Positions 51,912 through 63,499 of a stretch of DNA of 64,000 bases are shown one piece after another. The stretch lies in NCBI GenBank assembly GCA_933228895.1, contig OW121848.1:83781470-83845469 (forward strand), given 5' to 3'. This DNA is from Platycnemis pennipes. Taxonomy: Eukaryota; Arthropoda; Insecta; Odonata; Platycnemididae. A program made the position numbers and the translations under genes. The notes under the pieces were generated by a model. It ran no database searches. It had not been told where the DNA came from and saw only the letters and a list, made by a program, of their open reading frames with translations. Every line of letters begins with the position of its first letter. Position 1 is the first letter of the stretch.

Positions 51912-52149
51912 TAGCTTTTTGCCTGAAGTCCATCCCCACTCTTTTGATACACTTAGTCGTGGTAAGTGTTGCCACTTGAATACTTGGCAGGGTTTGATGG
52001 CGAACAGGAAGAGAAGGCTGAAGTTTCAGGAATGTTTGCTTCCCTCGCTCTCAGCACAAGGTACAGTTTACCAAGCCATACCTCGGGATACATGAGCGTA
52101 AAAGGAGGAGGACCCTCGTCCACTCGCGAACTTAGTATTCTTTGTACTC

Positions 52150-52800
52150 GAGATCCCTCTCCCTGAAAAATCTCCAACCCCGTTCTCACCAATGCAAGCA
52201 TCCTTTTTTTTGAACTCCTTTACCCTTGCCGATACGCGATCCTCCTTCCATACTTCCTTCAAAGTCATTTTTACCTGTATTAAATCCCGATGCCGGCCCG
52301 CGGGGCGGCGGAGGCGGTACCTCCCACTTCTTTTCGTACCCCCCTCCTTTCTCTCGGGAGAGAAAAGAAAAAGGCGAGGGAGACTCGACCGGGGGACCCA
52401 GAAAGGAAAGAGGGGAAGAGAGGGAAGCGTGCGGCATTCATGTCAACGGCGAAGGAGATTCCAGTAATGAAGCCGCGGCGGCGGCGGGCGCGGTGAGCGG
52501 CACCGGGGAGCGAACCGCTGCGAAGGAGAGAATGTGTTGAAGGCGCTCGCCCGATATCTAATAATGCCGATGCGAACGGATGACGCGGACACGTGTCACC
52601 GCGGGAGACAGAAGAGGGACGTCCCGTAACCTGAGACGGAGGCGACGCGCCGCGTGGAAATTAAGCTCGTTCGCATCGGAAAAAGGAGCACTGCCGAAAA
52701 AAGTCAAGGGAAAGAAGTCCCCACGACGGAAATCCCTTGTCAGGTCTTTGCAATAATAATACCATGCGAGCAAAATAGGTCACTCCGGTGACGCACGGAA
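52150..52800. other. CpG-rich patch
   Basis: Dense CpG, particularly 52460-52680 (gcggcggcgggcgcgg, cgacgcgccgcg). Frames on both strands are Arg-rich or Pro/Ser-rich with no family recognised. It has a CpG-island-like appearance but no assignable transcript. Confidence 0.55.
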
Positions 52801-53079
52801 TTTTTGTTAATACCCCAAGAATTAATCCTCTTTTCTAAAAGAATGGGTTCTCGTAGGGAGATCAAATTCGAGGCAGATGCTTACGGTGTAGACTTTGCCA
52901 CTAAGTAGACTTCTATCTCCTTATTTCCAGATGAATCAAAGTGGCAAAGATTATGGTACTTTGCTTGTGTGGTGATCTACTCTAAATATAGGTTGTAATT
53001 ATAAATACGGAGATAGTCCACAAGTACGAAGGTAAGTGAATCTTATGTATACAGGGTGGAGAACCCTTTTACTTTTCCT

Positions 53080-53640
53080 CAGCACCATGTTCTTGTTTTA
53101 CAGATGCATTCAAGATGCTACAAAATGTAGACTAGGAATGTTACACTTTCTGGCTAGACTTGCTGCTACAACTGCGATGTCATCAGCAAACCTTAGCATT
53201 TTTATATCTTCACCATTCACCTTAGTGCCCTTGTTACCAATTTATCTGCATCTCTTATTGCTTCTTCCAGGTATATATTGAATAACGGTGGGGAGAGGTT
53301 GCATCCTTGTCCGACTCCTTTATTTATTTTGGCTTCGATCTTCCTTCCGTCGTTCATTCGCATTGTGGTGACCTGGTTTTTGTAGAGACTATAGATTATT
53401 TTTCTATCCCTGTAGTCTATTCCAATTGCTTCCAGTATCTTGAACATCTTGCTACATTCGACGTTGTCTAAGGCCTTTTCCAAGTCCACGAATGTTACAT
53501 ACAGCGGCTTGTTTACGTGTATTATTTTCTCGGTCAGTATCCTTAAGCTGAGTACTGCCTCCCTAGCTCCTCGATTTTTCCTGAATCCGAATTGATTTTC
53601 GGAAAGATTGCCTTCGATCTTTCCTTCCATTCTTCTGCTC
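53080..53640 (-). pseudogene. LINE reverse transcriptase domain, broken
   Basis: RT fingers and palm: FGFRKNRG, then VTFVDLEKALDNV (first catalytic Asp present), then KGVGQGCNLSPPLFN. That frame ends at a stop at 53217-53219. The catalytic FADD motif (53179-53190) follows in a different frame, so a frameshift separates the two parts of the active site. After FADDIAVVAAS the sequence jumps to a short NKNMVLRKSKR-like segment in yet another frame, suggesting an internal deletion of the thumb region. Confidence 0.85.
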
Positions 53641-54169
53641 TATGAGTATCTTTCCATTCGAGTCTCCTATGCTGTGGGATTTTATTTCCTTTCTCCGAAT
53701 TGTCTCTTCACCAGTTTATAAGCCATTTCTGCGTTTCCTTTCATTATGTTGTTATTTATTTCTTCGCAGCAGTTTTCTATCCATTCTTCCTTGACTTTCT
53801 TGCACTCTCTATTTACTTGGTTTCTCAACTTCTTATATTGGGCCTCCTCAGTTTAATTTATTCGATTCTAGTATTTTCTTATTTCCACTATGAGGTCTCT
53901 TATTTGGGTCGTTATCCATGGCCGTTTCGTTTCTATCTCTTTACTCACAAGTTGCTCATCTGCTACCTCTGCAATTATCTTCTTTATTTCATTCCATCTT
54001 CCCATAACGGTTGTCTCCTTCACTAGTCTCCTTCTAGTTTTGAATCTATGGCAGAGGTGAACCTTTCTCTTGTTTCTTTTTCCTCCAGTGTCTTTGTGTT
54101 CCATCTTGATTCCTTCGTAATTCTCTTCACCTTCTTGTATCTCAGGCAGCTGTCCATGATCACCATGTT

Positions 54170-54901
54170 ATGGTCACTATTTACATCTGCTCCGGGGTAG
54201 CTCTTGCAATGCTGAACTTGGTTCTTATATCTCTTTCTGACAAGGATGTAGTCTATTTGGTATCTTCCTCTGCCTCCCGGCATCTTTCATGTATATCTTC
54301 TTCGCCGATGTTGCTCGAAGAGGGTGTTTGCTATTACCATGTTCTTTTCTTTACAGAACTCTACCAGTTTTTCTCCCGTGGCATTTCTTTTTCCCAAATT
54401 GAACTAACCCACGCTACTTCCTTCTCGGCTCTTTCCGACCACTGCATTCCAATGTCCCATAACTATTAGGTTCTCCTTTCCTTTTACTGTGTCTAGGACC
54501 TCTTCCAATTGCTCATACATTTCTTCTTCAGAGTGGCTCGACGTCGGCATGTACATCTGCACTATCATTGTGTCCGTATGTTCTCCTAATTTGACCATCA
54601 GAATCCTTTCGTTATATTTCCAGTAGGACTTCAATCTTCTTGACCAGTCTTTCTTCAGTATGAATCCCACTCCCGATATCTTCTGGTTATCTCCTGAGTA
54701 AATCACCCTGTAATCGTCGCTCCAGGAGTCGTCGGCCCCAGCCCACTTTATTTTGCTCATTCCCATGATGCCTATCCCCAATCTGTCCATCGCCATCTTA
54801 ACGTTCTCCAACTTCCCACACACTCCTAGTGATCTTACGTTCCACGTCCCAATTCTGCATTTGTCTCTCTTGTATGATGCTCCCCTCCCAGTATTCCCCA
54901 C
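54170..54901 (-). pseudogene. LINE AP-endonuclease domain, broken
   Basis: Homologous to the apurinic/apyrimidinic-like endonuclease that nicks target DNA for LINE insertion. Motifs in order: GTWNVRSL at the N-terminus, SKIKWAG (Glu-type position), VQMYMPTSS, GHWNAVVGK, QIDYILV, SDHNM. The frame stays the same from 54901 to past SDHNM but is interrupted by a TAG at 54404-54406 and a TGA at 54287-54289. Functional relatives carry GDWNA where this copy has GHWNA, so a catalytic acidic residue also appears lost. The canonical SE(I/L)KW motif reads SKIKW here, which suggests loss of the metal-binding Glu. Confidence 0.85.
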
Positions 54902-55185
54902 CCTGAGATCCGATTGGGGGACTATTTTACCTCTGGAATATTTTTCCGGTCATTTTTACGTCATGTTGAATGCCAGGCTGCTTCTTTTATGGAGAATAAT
55001 GTGGTGGTTTCCCGTTGCCTTCCACATCGCAGTACTGCAGCCGATTCCATGAAATACACTCCGGCATCTGATGCCGGACCGATTCACTTGATCTGCGCCA
55101 TCATCTGCCCCCTGCAAACTGCTGCCGATGTCTCGTTCCGGAAAAATCGGAAAATATAAATTTTCCTGAAAAATATTTGGCATCA

Positions 55186-55256
55186 CCGGGAATAGAACCA
55201 GTGACTTTTAGCTTACTAATGCGAGTCTCTACCCCTAGGCTACATCTCCCCCTACT
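55186..55256 (-). mobile_element. tRNA-like sequence just upstream of the LINE
   Basis: On the minus strand it begins gtagggggagatgtagcc, with an A-box-like tagcctaggggtagag and a B-box-like ggttctattccc at tRNA-like spacing, ending ggtgatgcc. Stem pairing is poor, so it is not a tRNA gene. It ends a few tens of bp before the LINE 5' leader in the same orientation. Either a SINE lies next to the LINE by chance or the two form a composite. Confidence 0.6.
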
Positions 55257-56206
55257 GTATCTACCTTTATGTAAACAAAGGTCATTATTTTTAGTTGAGA
55301 TTAAGGGGAGCTTTACTATTTATTGAGTCCACCTCTCTTAAAGAAACAAAGGTAAGACCTGCCATTGTCCCCTTTCTCCCAAAAACTTCATAATACAGCG
55401 TTTTGTTTTCCACTACCAAACCTGAAGAAAAGCGGTCCCTCTTTGTTTACCGAAGAGGAAGTGAAAGCAAGAGGAGGATGAAAGGAGCGTGTTACATCAG
55501 AGGGAGAGTGGATTTCGGATACCCGGCTGTGTTTGGGTAAACCACTGAGATTTTTTGTCGTTTTGTAACCAATTTTGGCCGACGAATATCACACTTATTT
55601 GTCTCATAATGTAAATATTTATTCCTTCCCGGAAAGCAAAAACCCAATAGAGCGCACACTAATACTCTGCATCGATTAGATAGATAGATCTATTGGTCAT
55701 TCCACCTCAATTCAACAAACGTTTGTCCTTTAGGGTCTCAGTTTTTGATAAAAATTGGTGTATGGGAACAAAATCAACTAAAACTAAATATAATCAAACA
55801 GTTTTTTTTATGAAAAAAAAATTTTGAGCGAATTATGCATATTTTAATTTTTTCGCATTTTTAGCAACAATCCGTGCCTTAAATCATATTATCACTTATA
55901 TCTCCGCTTGTAATAGTCATACAGCAATGATTAATAGCTCTTTTTAAAGATAAATCTTTATTGAATACGAATATATCAATAAAAATTATTTTATTCTATA
56001 CCCTATTGTTGTTAATTACTAATGTTTAAAAAATTGTTAATAAACTTTTCTCAAATACTCCATCTCAGAATTATAAATGTCATTATACATAATATTGCAT
56101 AGCTTTCCTACTTTTAATAACTCACTATGTTGTTACCTAGTTTATTCTTTAAGGACTAATGTTTTTACAAACAGATTACATTTTGCTAACAGATTCAATT
56201 CTAACT

Positions 56207-56461
56207 TTAACCTTTCCGCAATTCCAATAAATATTTATACATTTTTGTTTTAAACCGTTCAGTGGACGAACTTTGTTTTAGATCCAAAGGAAGGGAGTTC
56301 CAAAATTTCATTGAAGTTATTAGGAAGAAGTTTTGGAAGGTGTTAGTGTGATATCTTGGGCAATAAAATACATCCGGATTAGCTCGAGTACAATAAATCC
56401 GGCCTGGTGGTTTTTTGTCGAACATTTCCCAAAGATATTGATCGATTAGAACAATCTTCAA
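56207..56461 (-). pseudogene. C-terminal fragment of a second LINE ORF2-type protein
   Basis: An 84-codon frame ends with YHTNTFQNFFLITSMKFWNSL, PLDLKQSSSTERFKTKM and YKYL before a TAA. The pattern (F...W N S L P ... FK.K...YL) is the conserved C-terminal tail of many Jockey/CR1/L2-type LINE reverse-transcriptase proteins, and differs from the GKxxRGRPR-type tail of the other LINEs here. No reverse transcriptase motif is found upstream, so the copy is 5'-truncated. The frame itself is intact. Confidence 0.75.
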
Positions 56462-56908
56462 AACAGCAAACCACGAAGTGGGAATATTTATTATCAGGAT
56501 ATATTATGTCAAAAGATATGTTATTAGATCATTGCTAACAAATGAAACAAAAATGAAATATAAAATACGAAATCCTGGGTTATGTGGGGTACTGCACATT
56601 AGTCCGTTAAGCTAAGGTCCGTAGTTTTTATTCCCAGGCCGGGAGACCTTTTCCCTCTGGCTATCAACACAACAGAATACTTAGATTAGAAGATAACTTG
56701 GTATCTTCGTAAATTTCATTGTAAATTTTTATTGGAACACCCGGATTTCGACACTGAAAAATGTCATCGTCAGTTCCAAGAAGAGGCATTTAAGGACATT
56801 TAAGCGCGTAAACCTGGGCTATTAAGTAAAACGTTTGAGTGAAATTTCCTATGTCCCCCACCAGTATATTTTTACAACGTTGGAAGAAAGATTCAACAAG
56901 GAGGTCAG

Positions 56909-57170
56909 ATTATACAGTTTAACGTTTGTGGCATAACTTTGTGGAACCAGGAGATTGGAAAATAATCGTCAGTATGTACATACATTCCACACACACACAC
57001 ACTTATAGACTTCGACCATGGTTTCGACAATTTAAATGTCATTATAAAGGTGATAATAACATGTAAATTGTCAAGACCATGGTCAAAGTCAATTAAGTGT
57101 GTATGGAATGTACATAGCGGCATTTCTTTTCCAAGTCAGAGTAATTAGGCCCCAAACATAGGCACTAATT
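56909..57170. mobile_element. Foldback (MITE-like) element: long imperfect inverted repeat
   Basis: Two arms of roughly 110-135 bp are imperfect reverse complements around a 7-base centre at about 57046-57052. Matched blocks include ttgacaattta/ttcgacaattta, gaccatgg (both arms), the (t)acacactta tract, tggaatgtacat/atgtacatacattcc, ttggaaaa, and gtttgtggc/gtttggggc near the ends. The left arm carries an expanded (CA)n run. There is no coding capacity. The long near-complementary arms fit a foldback MITE or a hairpin precursor. Confidence 0.75.
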
Positions 57171-57179
57171 TTCTTTTGG

Positions 57180-58050
57180 GTTTTAATTTCACCGCCCGAA
57201 GAGAGAAATGTGGAGTTTTGGGCTGGTGGAAAGAGTTGTTTGTCTCACAATTGCTTTCCCACTTGTCCTATTGAGGTAGGATTGCAAAGCGTTGGGCTGA
57301 GTTGGTTTCGGGGGAATGGCGCTGACAGGTGGCGGTGTTCCGCTCGCCCAGAGCCTTCCATGACGCGAGGCTGACGCTGCCGGACCCCGCCCAGTGACTG
57401 CCCCCGTTGGGACGGTCCGACCTCCGGCTCGTCCGCGACCGGCTGAGTCTCTCAGGGAGTGAGGTAGGCCGCTGCGTGTCTCCACCCCTTCCTCCTCTCC
57501 TCACGTAACGCCGTGGCACCCCGCAGTATCCCTTGGGGAAGGGTGGATGCGACCCAAAACCGACGACTCACCCCCTCAGCTCCTTCCCCAACCCATTCAC
57601 CCACGCAAAGAAGGGATTCCCTCGGTCTTCCGTCGGACGTTTTTCTTTCCTCAAGACGTCAGCGCGAAGTGACGAGGGAGGGGGAAAGAGAGAAAAAACG
57701 AGATTTCGTGGACGGATTCCGACGTCATTTTTTTATGCCCTGGCACAATTTCTTTAATTTTTTCCCCTCGCCCCACCAAATCAAACGAGTATAGCGAGGC
57801 GAGAGGTGAGGTAGAGGGGGTCGAAAAGGAGAGGTGATGGATGGCCCAGCAGGGGACCGAGGACAGGGAAGACGGCGAGGACGTGATAGACGAGAGGGGA
57901 CAAAGATGTCCGGGGAGGCAGAAAGGCCGGCCATGTAGCCTTTAACGGTGGGGCGCGTGCTTCAACTTTTTCGTGCTGGGCCCGGAAATGCGTCGATTAG
58001 TATCCGGCTCTGATGATCACGGAGGAGGAGTTAAAGCACCTCGGAGGCCA
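57180..58050. other. CpG-rich patch
   Basis: GC-rich with many CpGs (57340-57500, 57900-57990) and a purine-rich stretch at 57660-57890. Frames on both strands lack any recognised family. Confidence 0.5.
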
Positions 58051-58554
58051 GTCAAAATTACCTAACTCTATTTTTAAATTTTATTGCCCCCCTACCCTTT
58101 ATAACACTGTAACATTCTTTAAGACCCCCTTAATACCCCATAATTCTGTCAAAGAACCCTCTATTTTTTGTGAATGGTAAAGAAGATATTCATTGTGGAT
58201 ACTATTATTTTTTCACGAACTATTATGTATATCTTCGCGCGTATATTACCACTGCAGCCGGCCTTAATTTGATTTTGTTACAATATGTTTAATAAAAAAG
58301 AAAGATGGTTTACTCTAAGTGTAATTTGATCTGATTGATATTCTACCTATAAAATTACTGATAAGAAAACCATGCTCTGTCAATTGCATTATCTCCGAAT
58401 ACGCAACCATAGAGGGACACAAACACCATCATAGGAACTTTTCAGAAATAACAATGATAGTTATTATTAGCTTTCTGCCAATTTGGGTAAATATTGACAT
58501 TGTATTTCAAATCAACTTTGCGCCATCTGCTCGGATATTGCTCTTAAAAAAATT

Positions 58555-58890
58555 ATTATTACGTCCTGTCTTTTTTTAGCCCATTTCAAGTACCCATTCT
58601 CTCCTTATTTCTCGCCTACCTGGCATTTTACCTTCAAGAGCAGACCTCAGTATCCCATTTTCCCTTCTTACGTATTCCATTCTCCTACTGTGCCTCCTAA
58701 TTTCCACCTAAAGCCTTCTACCCTCTCCTCCACCACGCTCAATATTCCATCATTCTTCCTCCCATTTCATCCATCTTACTTTTCCCATTTTCCAGCGAAC
58801 TCTCACAGCAAAAGAATCCCCCGATCAATTCTCGTCATCTCTCTCCGGAGGTGAGGTCTCTGATCCATATAACGCCAATCCTCATTTAAA
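58555..58890 (-). mobile_element. LINE 3' region remnant
   Basis: Minus-strand translation shows LYGSET at about 58863-58880. After that come broken frames containing RRHSRRMEYVRREN and LEGKMPGRREIRREWVLEMG. The order LYGSETW ... RR.N.LL...LEGK..G.R.(I/R)R matches the C-terminal module of RTE/BovB-like LINE ORFs, as in the copies at 38.9 and 44.9 kb. Multiple stops and frameshifts are present. No GAT tail is seen at the 3' side, so it may be a different subfamily. Confidence 0.65.
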
Positions 58891-59459
58891 GCCCTTTACC
58901 AATCATTTTGTTGCCTCTTTGCTCAAAAGAGACCTTTCTCCATGACAAACATTAACCTGAAATGGTGAGGTAACTCTTTTACAACAACCTAGATAGAATG
59001 CAGGGAAACTTTGTGGGACTTAGACATAATTACAAGAAATAGACTCCTAAGAGGATAAAATGAAAAGAAATAGTATTTTTCCACACAATTGTTTAATGAA
59101 TCCTTTTCCTAATATCCTCGTACTAAAGCCAATTTTATTCAAATCAGGAATGCCATCTTTCAGTTCAACGTTTTTCACCTAAACGGAACACTTAAAATGC
59201 ATTCCAACGCAATTTATAGTCTGCATACCCTAGTCTACCATGAAAATTCACTTAAATAAGTATGACTTTTTCTTTCCGGCTCACCCTGCGTCACTATTAC
59301 TCCCTCGTTTTAGAATGTGATACGCTAATTTGCTCTTGTTTCACATCCGTGCACATCTTTCAGTGCCTACACATTTCCATAAGCTTTTCCAAAAGACTTT
59401 CCGTGGGCAAATTCCTGGCATCTCTGGCATGGCAAGGCGCTACGCCCTCAACTTCATAT

Positions 59460-60270
59460 CTTGTCTTACGCACACCCTCCCCCTTCCTTCTCCATCTACA
59501 TAATACCCTGCAAGCCACCTCAAAGGTGTGTGGCAGGGGGTGAGAAGGGCTCCTTGCTGGTTTGTGCACAGGAATTCATATACTCCCTCCAGCCGCAAGT
59601 TCCGCAACTTCCAATCCCTGAAGTATCCACTCACCCCTCCCCCCGAACACCTCCGTATCCCAACGAATGTTTACCTCCACACGCCAAAACTTCCCGCAAG
59701 TACGTCGCGCAACCTGCTCGCAGATGCGAGGGATTCCGCAAGGACGCGCGCGTTGTAAGAAGGACGAGGAGAGAGAGAGAGGTTAGAGGGAGAGGTAGAG
59801 ATATCTTTCCTCTCCGAGAAAGTGAACGTTGGGGCTTGAGGTGGCTGAGCGGGTGGCAAAGGAGAGAGAGAGTGGATATGGCTGTGTAAGAGGATGAGGA
59901 GATTTTGTAGATGTAGGGAGTCGGTGGGCAGGGGGCAAGGGGGCGGAGAATGTTGGGGGGGGGGGATGTTGGACAAAAAAAAGAAGACGATGTGCTGTGT
60001 TCGATCCGGAGAGCCATGGCCTGCAGGTCGGCAGGTGTTTTCGCTCTTGATGGATGGAAGCGTGACAGATTGTTCATCGGATGATGGCGGGAAGGAGGGA
60101 GGGAGGGTGAACGTCAAGAGGGGACGGTTGAAGGGGGAAAGGGGGCAATGCATGTGCTCATGGAGGGTCAACACCACGGCACAGAGTTGAGAGATTGGGG
60201 GTAGAAGCGGGGTGCGCATGGAAGGAAGGGTAGCATGGATAGACATGGCACTCGAGTATGTGCACGGGGA
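59460..60270. other. GC-rich patch switching from pyrimidine to purine
   Basis: C/T-rich on the plus strand to about 59.70 kb, then G/A-rich (gagagagagag near 59.77 kb, ten-G run near 59.96 kb). Frames are low-complexity and open on both strands. Confidence 0.5.
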
Positions 60271-60736
60271 CAGTGCATTACTTTTCGTGATTCAACGGTA
60301 AAGGTAGTTTTGGATGGACAAGAAAGAAAGCTTCCTACCAAATGCTTATAATATTCCATATGGTGGAATCAACCTATTTTTCAGTAAACATTTTTCTATA
60401 AATCCGCATACTTCCTATCTCCCATTTTTCCATCCAAACTCCCTAATTTTCCTCCCCCTCTACCTCTATTTCTTTCCTCTACCACGTCTACCAAAACAAT
60501 CATGACTCTATTCGCACGTTTTGAACATTAACGCTGTGACCTCGAAATTTCTTATCCAGCTTCCACATCTCCCATTCTATTAGCTACACTCTCATATTCG
60601 TCTTCCTTTTCCCACGATTTACCGCGATTGACATATAATACAGTGCGGTGGAGTTCTTTATCATTAAAAGTTTTGTAATTTTGTTTAACACATTTGGAAA
60701 CAATGAAACTACGTGACGATAAACTAGACAAGATTT

Positions 60737-60800
60737 CTTGAGGATTGGCTACCTATGCTGAGGGCTTCGGCTCAAATTCCATGGAGCAGAGGTTCTTAGC
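60737..60800 (+). mobile_element. Possible degenerate SINE head
   Basis: A B-box-like cggctcaaattccatgg follows ggattggctacctatgctgagg (A-box-like) and precedes agcagaggttcttagctg. The boxes are diverged and no stem pairing is present. Confidence 0.3.
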
Positions 60801-61079
60801 TGAATGCAGAGTGACTGCAGCGAAAAAAAAGAAGCTGCACAGAGTGTACAATTTGGTAATTGCTCCATCTATATAATAGGACATAATACCACGGAACCTT
60901 TGGTGTCTTTTGCTAAGAGAAATCTAACGCCGATTCCGTGTTACTCTCCACCCTTTACTCATTTCAGGAAAAAAAACATCCATGGACCAACAATCCCATG
61001 GTAAACTATGGCGCAAATGACCCTGGATCTCTTCTGCGTTCGCAGAATAACTACTAAGCGAGCATGTGAATCAGCCTCA

Positions 61080-62560
61080 GCGAGACGTCACTCATATTGA
61101 ATTGATTTTTCCCGAAGTCAAACTCAGTTGCGCCCTAGGCGTGAATATCGAGAGGGGCTGATTCATTCGCCGCCCGTCACTGTGCTTGGCGCGGGGGTTG
61201 TGATGAAGGTGAGGGTGCGGTTTTCGAACACAACCCTCACGGGTGTGGTGCGAGTGGGCGGAAGCTCACTGAATTCCGGGAAGGAGAAGGAGGCGGGCCG
61301 TGCTGTTTGTTCTGGCGTGGGCGAGGGCCGCAGATGGGCCCGACATCGATGAGGAAAGGAAAGGAGAGAGAGGGAGAGATAGAAAGGAAAAAAATGGGAC
61401 GTACCCGAGGAAATATGCATGCAAGACAGCTCCCATTCTCTCAGAGTGCGGAGTAAATGTGGGAAGGAGGAGCAATAAAAATCTCGCGTACGACCCGATA
61501 TGTGGGTAGGGGGAGCAAGACCAATAAATATAAATTTCAGGGCTCTCAATCTCTCAACACCCTCACATCCCGGTCTTCGATCGCCTCCAACCCTGTTCCG
61601 TTCATCCATCAAAAATCCGACGCTCCCGGCATTTAATGCATGTATTAAAAAAAATTAAAAACCTCGATCACATGGGATTTTTCTTTCAAACGGGTAAATA
61701 ATTACGCAGAATTCCCGGTCCCTATCACGAGCGTGCATTGCAAATCCGGGGTTAATTTCCCTCACGGCAGCAAAAATATTGATGCTTTCATCCCTCCACG
61801 TCCATGAAGGATGGGGTGGGGAAGAATAGCATCGAGTGTGCATGCCAAGCGACGAGGCCTTCGGTTAAATTAATGAAATCAATCAACCGGAAAGGGGAAA
61901 ATGCATAGCGTATTCGTCAGCCGTCGTGCGCCCGATGTAGGGTAGCATTGAAGAGCGCGCCTATGCGGCGGTTCGCGGGAAACACTTCCGGAGCACTCCA
62001 ACAGTCTGCTTGGGAAGATAATGAGTGGGAAATTCAAGTGGGGAGGAGAGAGCTAGGGTGGATGAGGGACGGTGGTCGAGCCGTTCCGTTGTGACCGCTA
62101 ACGGCTGACTGGGAGAGTGGGGATGCAAAGAAGTTGGGATACGTCCGGAGGGAGGGATATTGGGAGGGTATGAGGCGGTGGCGGCGATAGAGAGAGGGGG
62201 ATTCATCCTCAACACGCGGGAAAATAGGGATCGAAAGCGAGAAAACGGGACGTGGGTGGAGGGGAGGGATTTGATTGGTGACGGGAGGAGTCACGTGACT
62301 GGCCGAAAGGGAGAGGAAGAACCATCCGACAACAGTCGCTCCAACTTCGTGAGGCGGGAAATCCCTTTCGTGTTGAAGCAGTTGACCCACGAGGCGGAGC
62401 GCCTTTATTCAATTTCGGCCAGAATTTCCCATATCCCGTCCGCCAAGTTGGTGGACAATTCCTCTGCGGAATAGTTTGCCTCACCGAAAACAAAGGAGGA
62501 GGCTTTGTACACCCCATAACTTCACCTCAATTCCGCACGACCTGCCCTACTCTGAACTAC
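61080..62560. other. CpG-containing purine-rich patch
   Basis: Two G/A-rich blocks (61.17-61.42 and 62.03-62.30 kb on the plus strand) separated by a more balanced segment. No protein family is recognised in the overlapping frames. Confidence 0.5.
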
Positions 62561-62569
62561 CATAAAAGC

Positions 62570-63440
62570 GTACTATAAAGTTTATCAACATGTCAGAGAT
62601 TGGTGGAAAAAAGGCTGACTGAAGTTTTCCGTTGAATAACACTGCGTACTGGATGACCTAAGGCGGCAGAATGTGAACAAATCGGGCCAAAATGTACTAT
62701 TACCTGCATCCGTACCATTCGGTGTAATTTTTAGTTCAAGTCATTTTTGAAGCATAAGTATTATGTTATGATTATTGTCATACTATACTTATTTTCAGGC
62801 CACGGCTTCACTATGCTAATATTTTATTTCCAGTTGAATTTACATGTTAACATATTTTTTTGGATACATTTTGGTGTGTAGGATCAAAATCATGGAAATA
62901 GTTAATTTTTAATTTTTCATTATTGGGATTAGATAACTAATTACTATTGTGTTCTCTTATTGCGGTATAACACTAATGATAAGGAAATTCAACGGCAGCA
63001 CCCTATGGTTCTTCTTGCATTAGACCGTATACATTATAATGAGTGCACAAAAATATATGTGTTTAAAAACTCACAATTTTTAATGAAGCAGAAGTGTTTT
63101 CTATAAATGCTCATTGGTGATTACAGTGGAGCGTATGAATAAAAAATATGAGAAATAATATGAGAACAACGCTCATGAATTCAGCTGTAAGAGCATGCGT
63201 TTAATCAAAAGCCTTGAATTATTCAGGAATTCGCAATTTTGCCACGTGCACACACCTTAAAAATCGTTCAATAACTAATAATAATTAGTCCAGAATAAAT
63301 AACTCGCGTAAAAATACGTATTCATTGAGAGTTTGAGCAGTCTCCTGGTAATATTAATGCGTGAAAATGAATCCCGAAGGGACTCACTCAATCAGTGGAG
63401 AAGAACCGAAGATTCATCCCATCGCTTACCCATCTCGCAC
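62570..63440. other. AT-rich stretch, nothing recognised
   Basis: No gene, repeat family member or RNA gene seen on either strand. Confidence 0.45.
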
Positions 63441-63499
63441 GCTATAGATATCAAACAGCAAATACACTTTGCATGGATGCACGGTAGTTTGCACAGGAG

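Larger units (their letters stand above)
53031..55060 (-). mobile_element. Non-LTR retrotransposon (LINE) with AP endonuclease and reverse transcriptase, inactive
   Basis: Most complete mobile element in the window. Reading 5' to 3' on the minus strand: a presumed 5' leader containing ggaaggcaacgggaaaccac (about 55004-55023); an APE-type endonuclease from 54901; a linker with frameshifts (about 54040 to 53640); a reverse transcriptase with FGFRKNRG, FVDLEKALDNV, GVGQGCNLSPPLFN, then FADD in another frame; and a short, rearranged tail. The family resembles RTE/BovB-like or 'craniofacial development protein 2-like' LINE ORFs. Nonsense codons and frameshifts make this copy non-functional. No matching C-terminal module (as at 39 kb) or GAT tail follows, so the 3' part is deleted. 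Confidence 0.85.
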
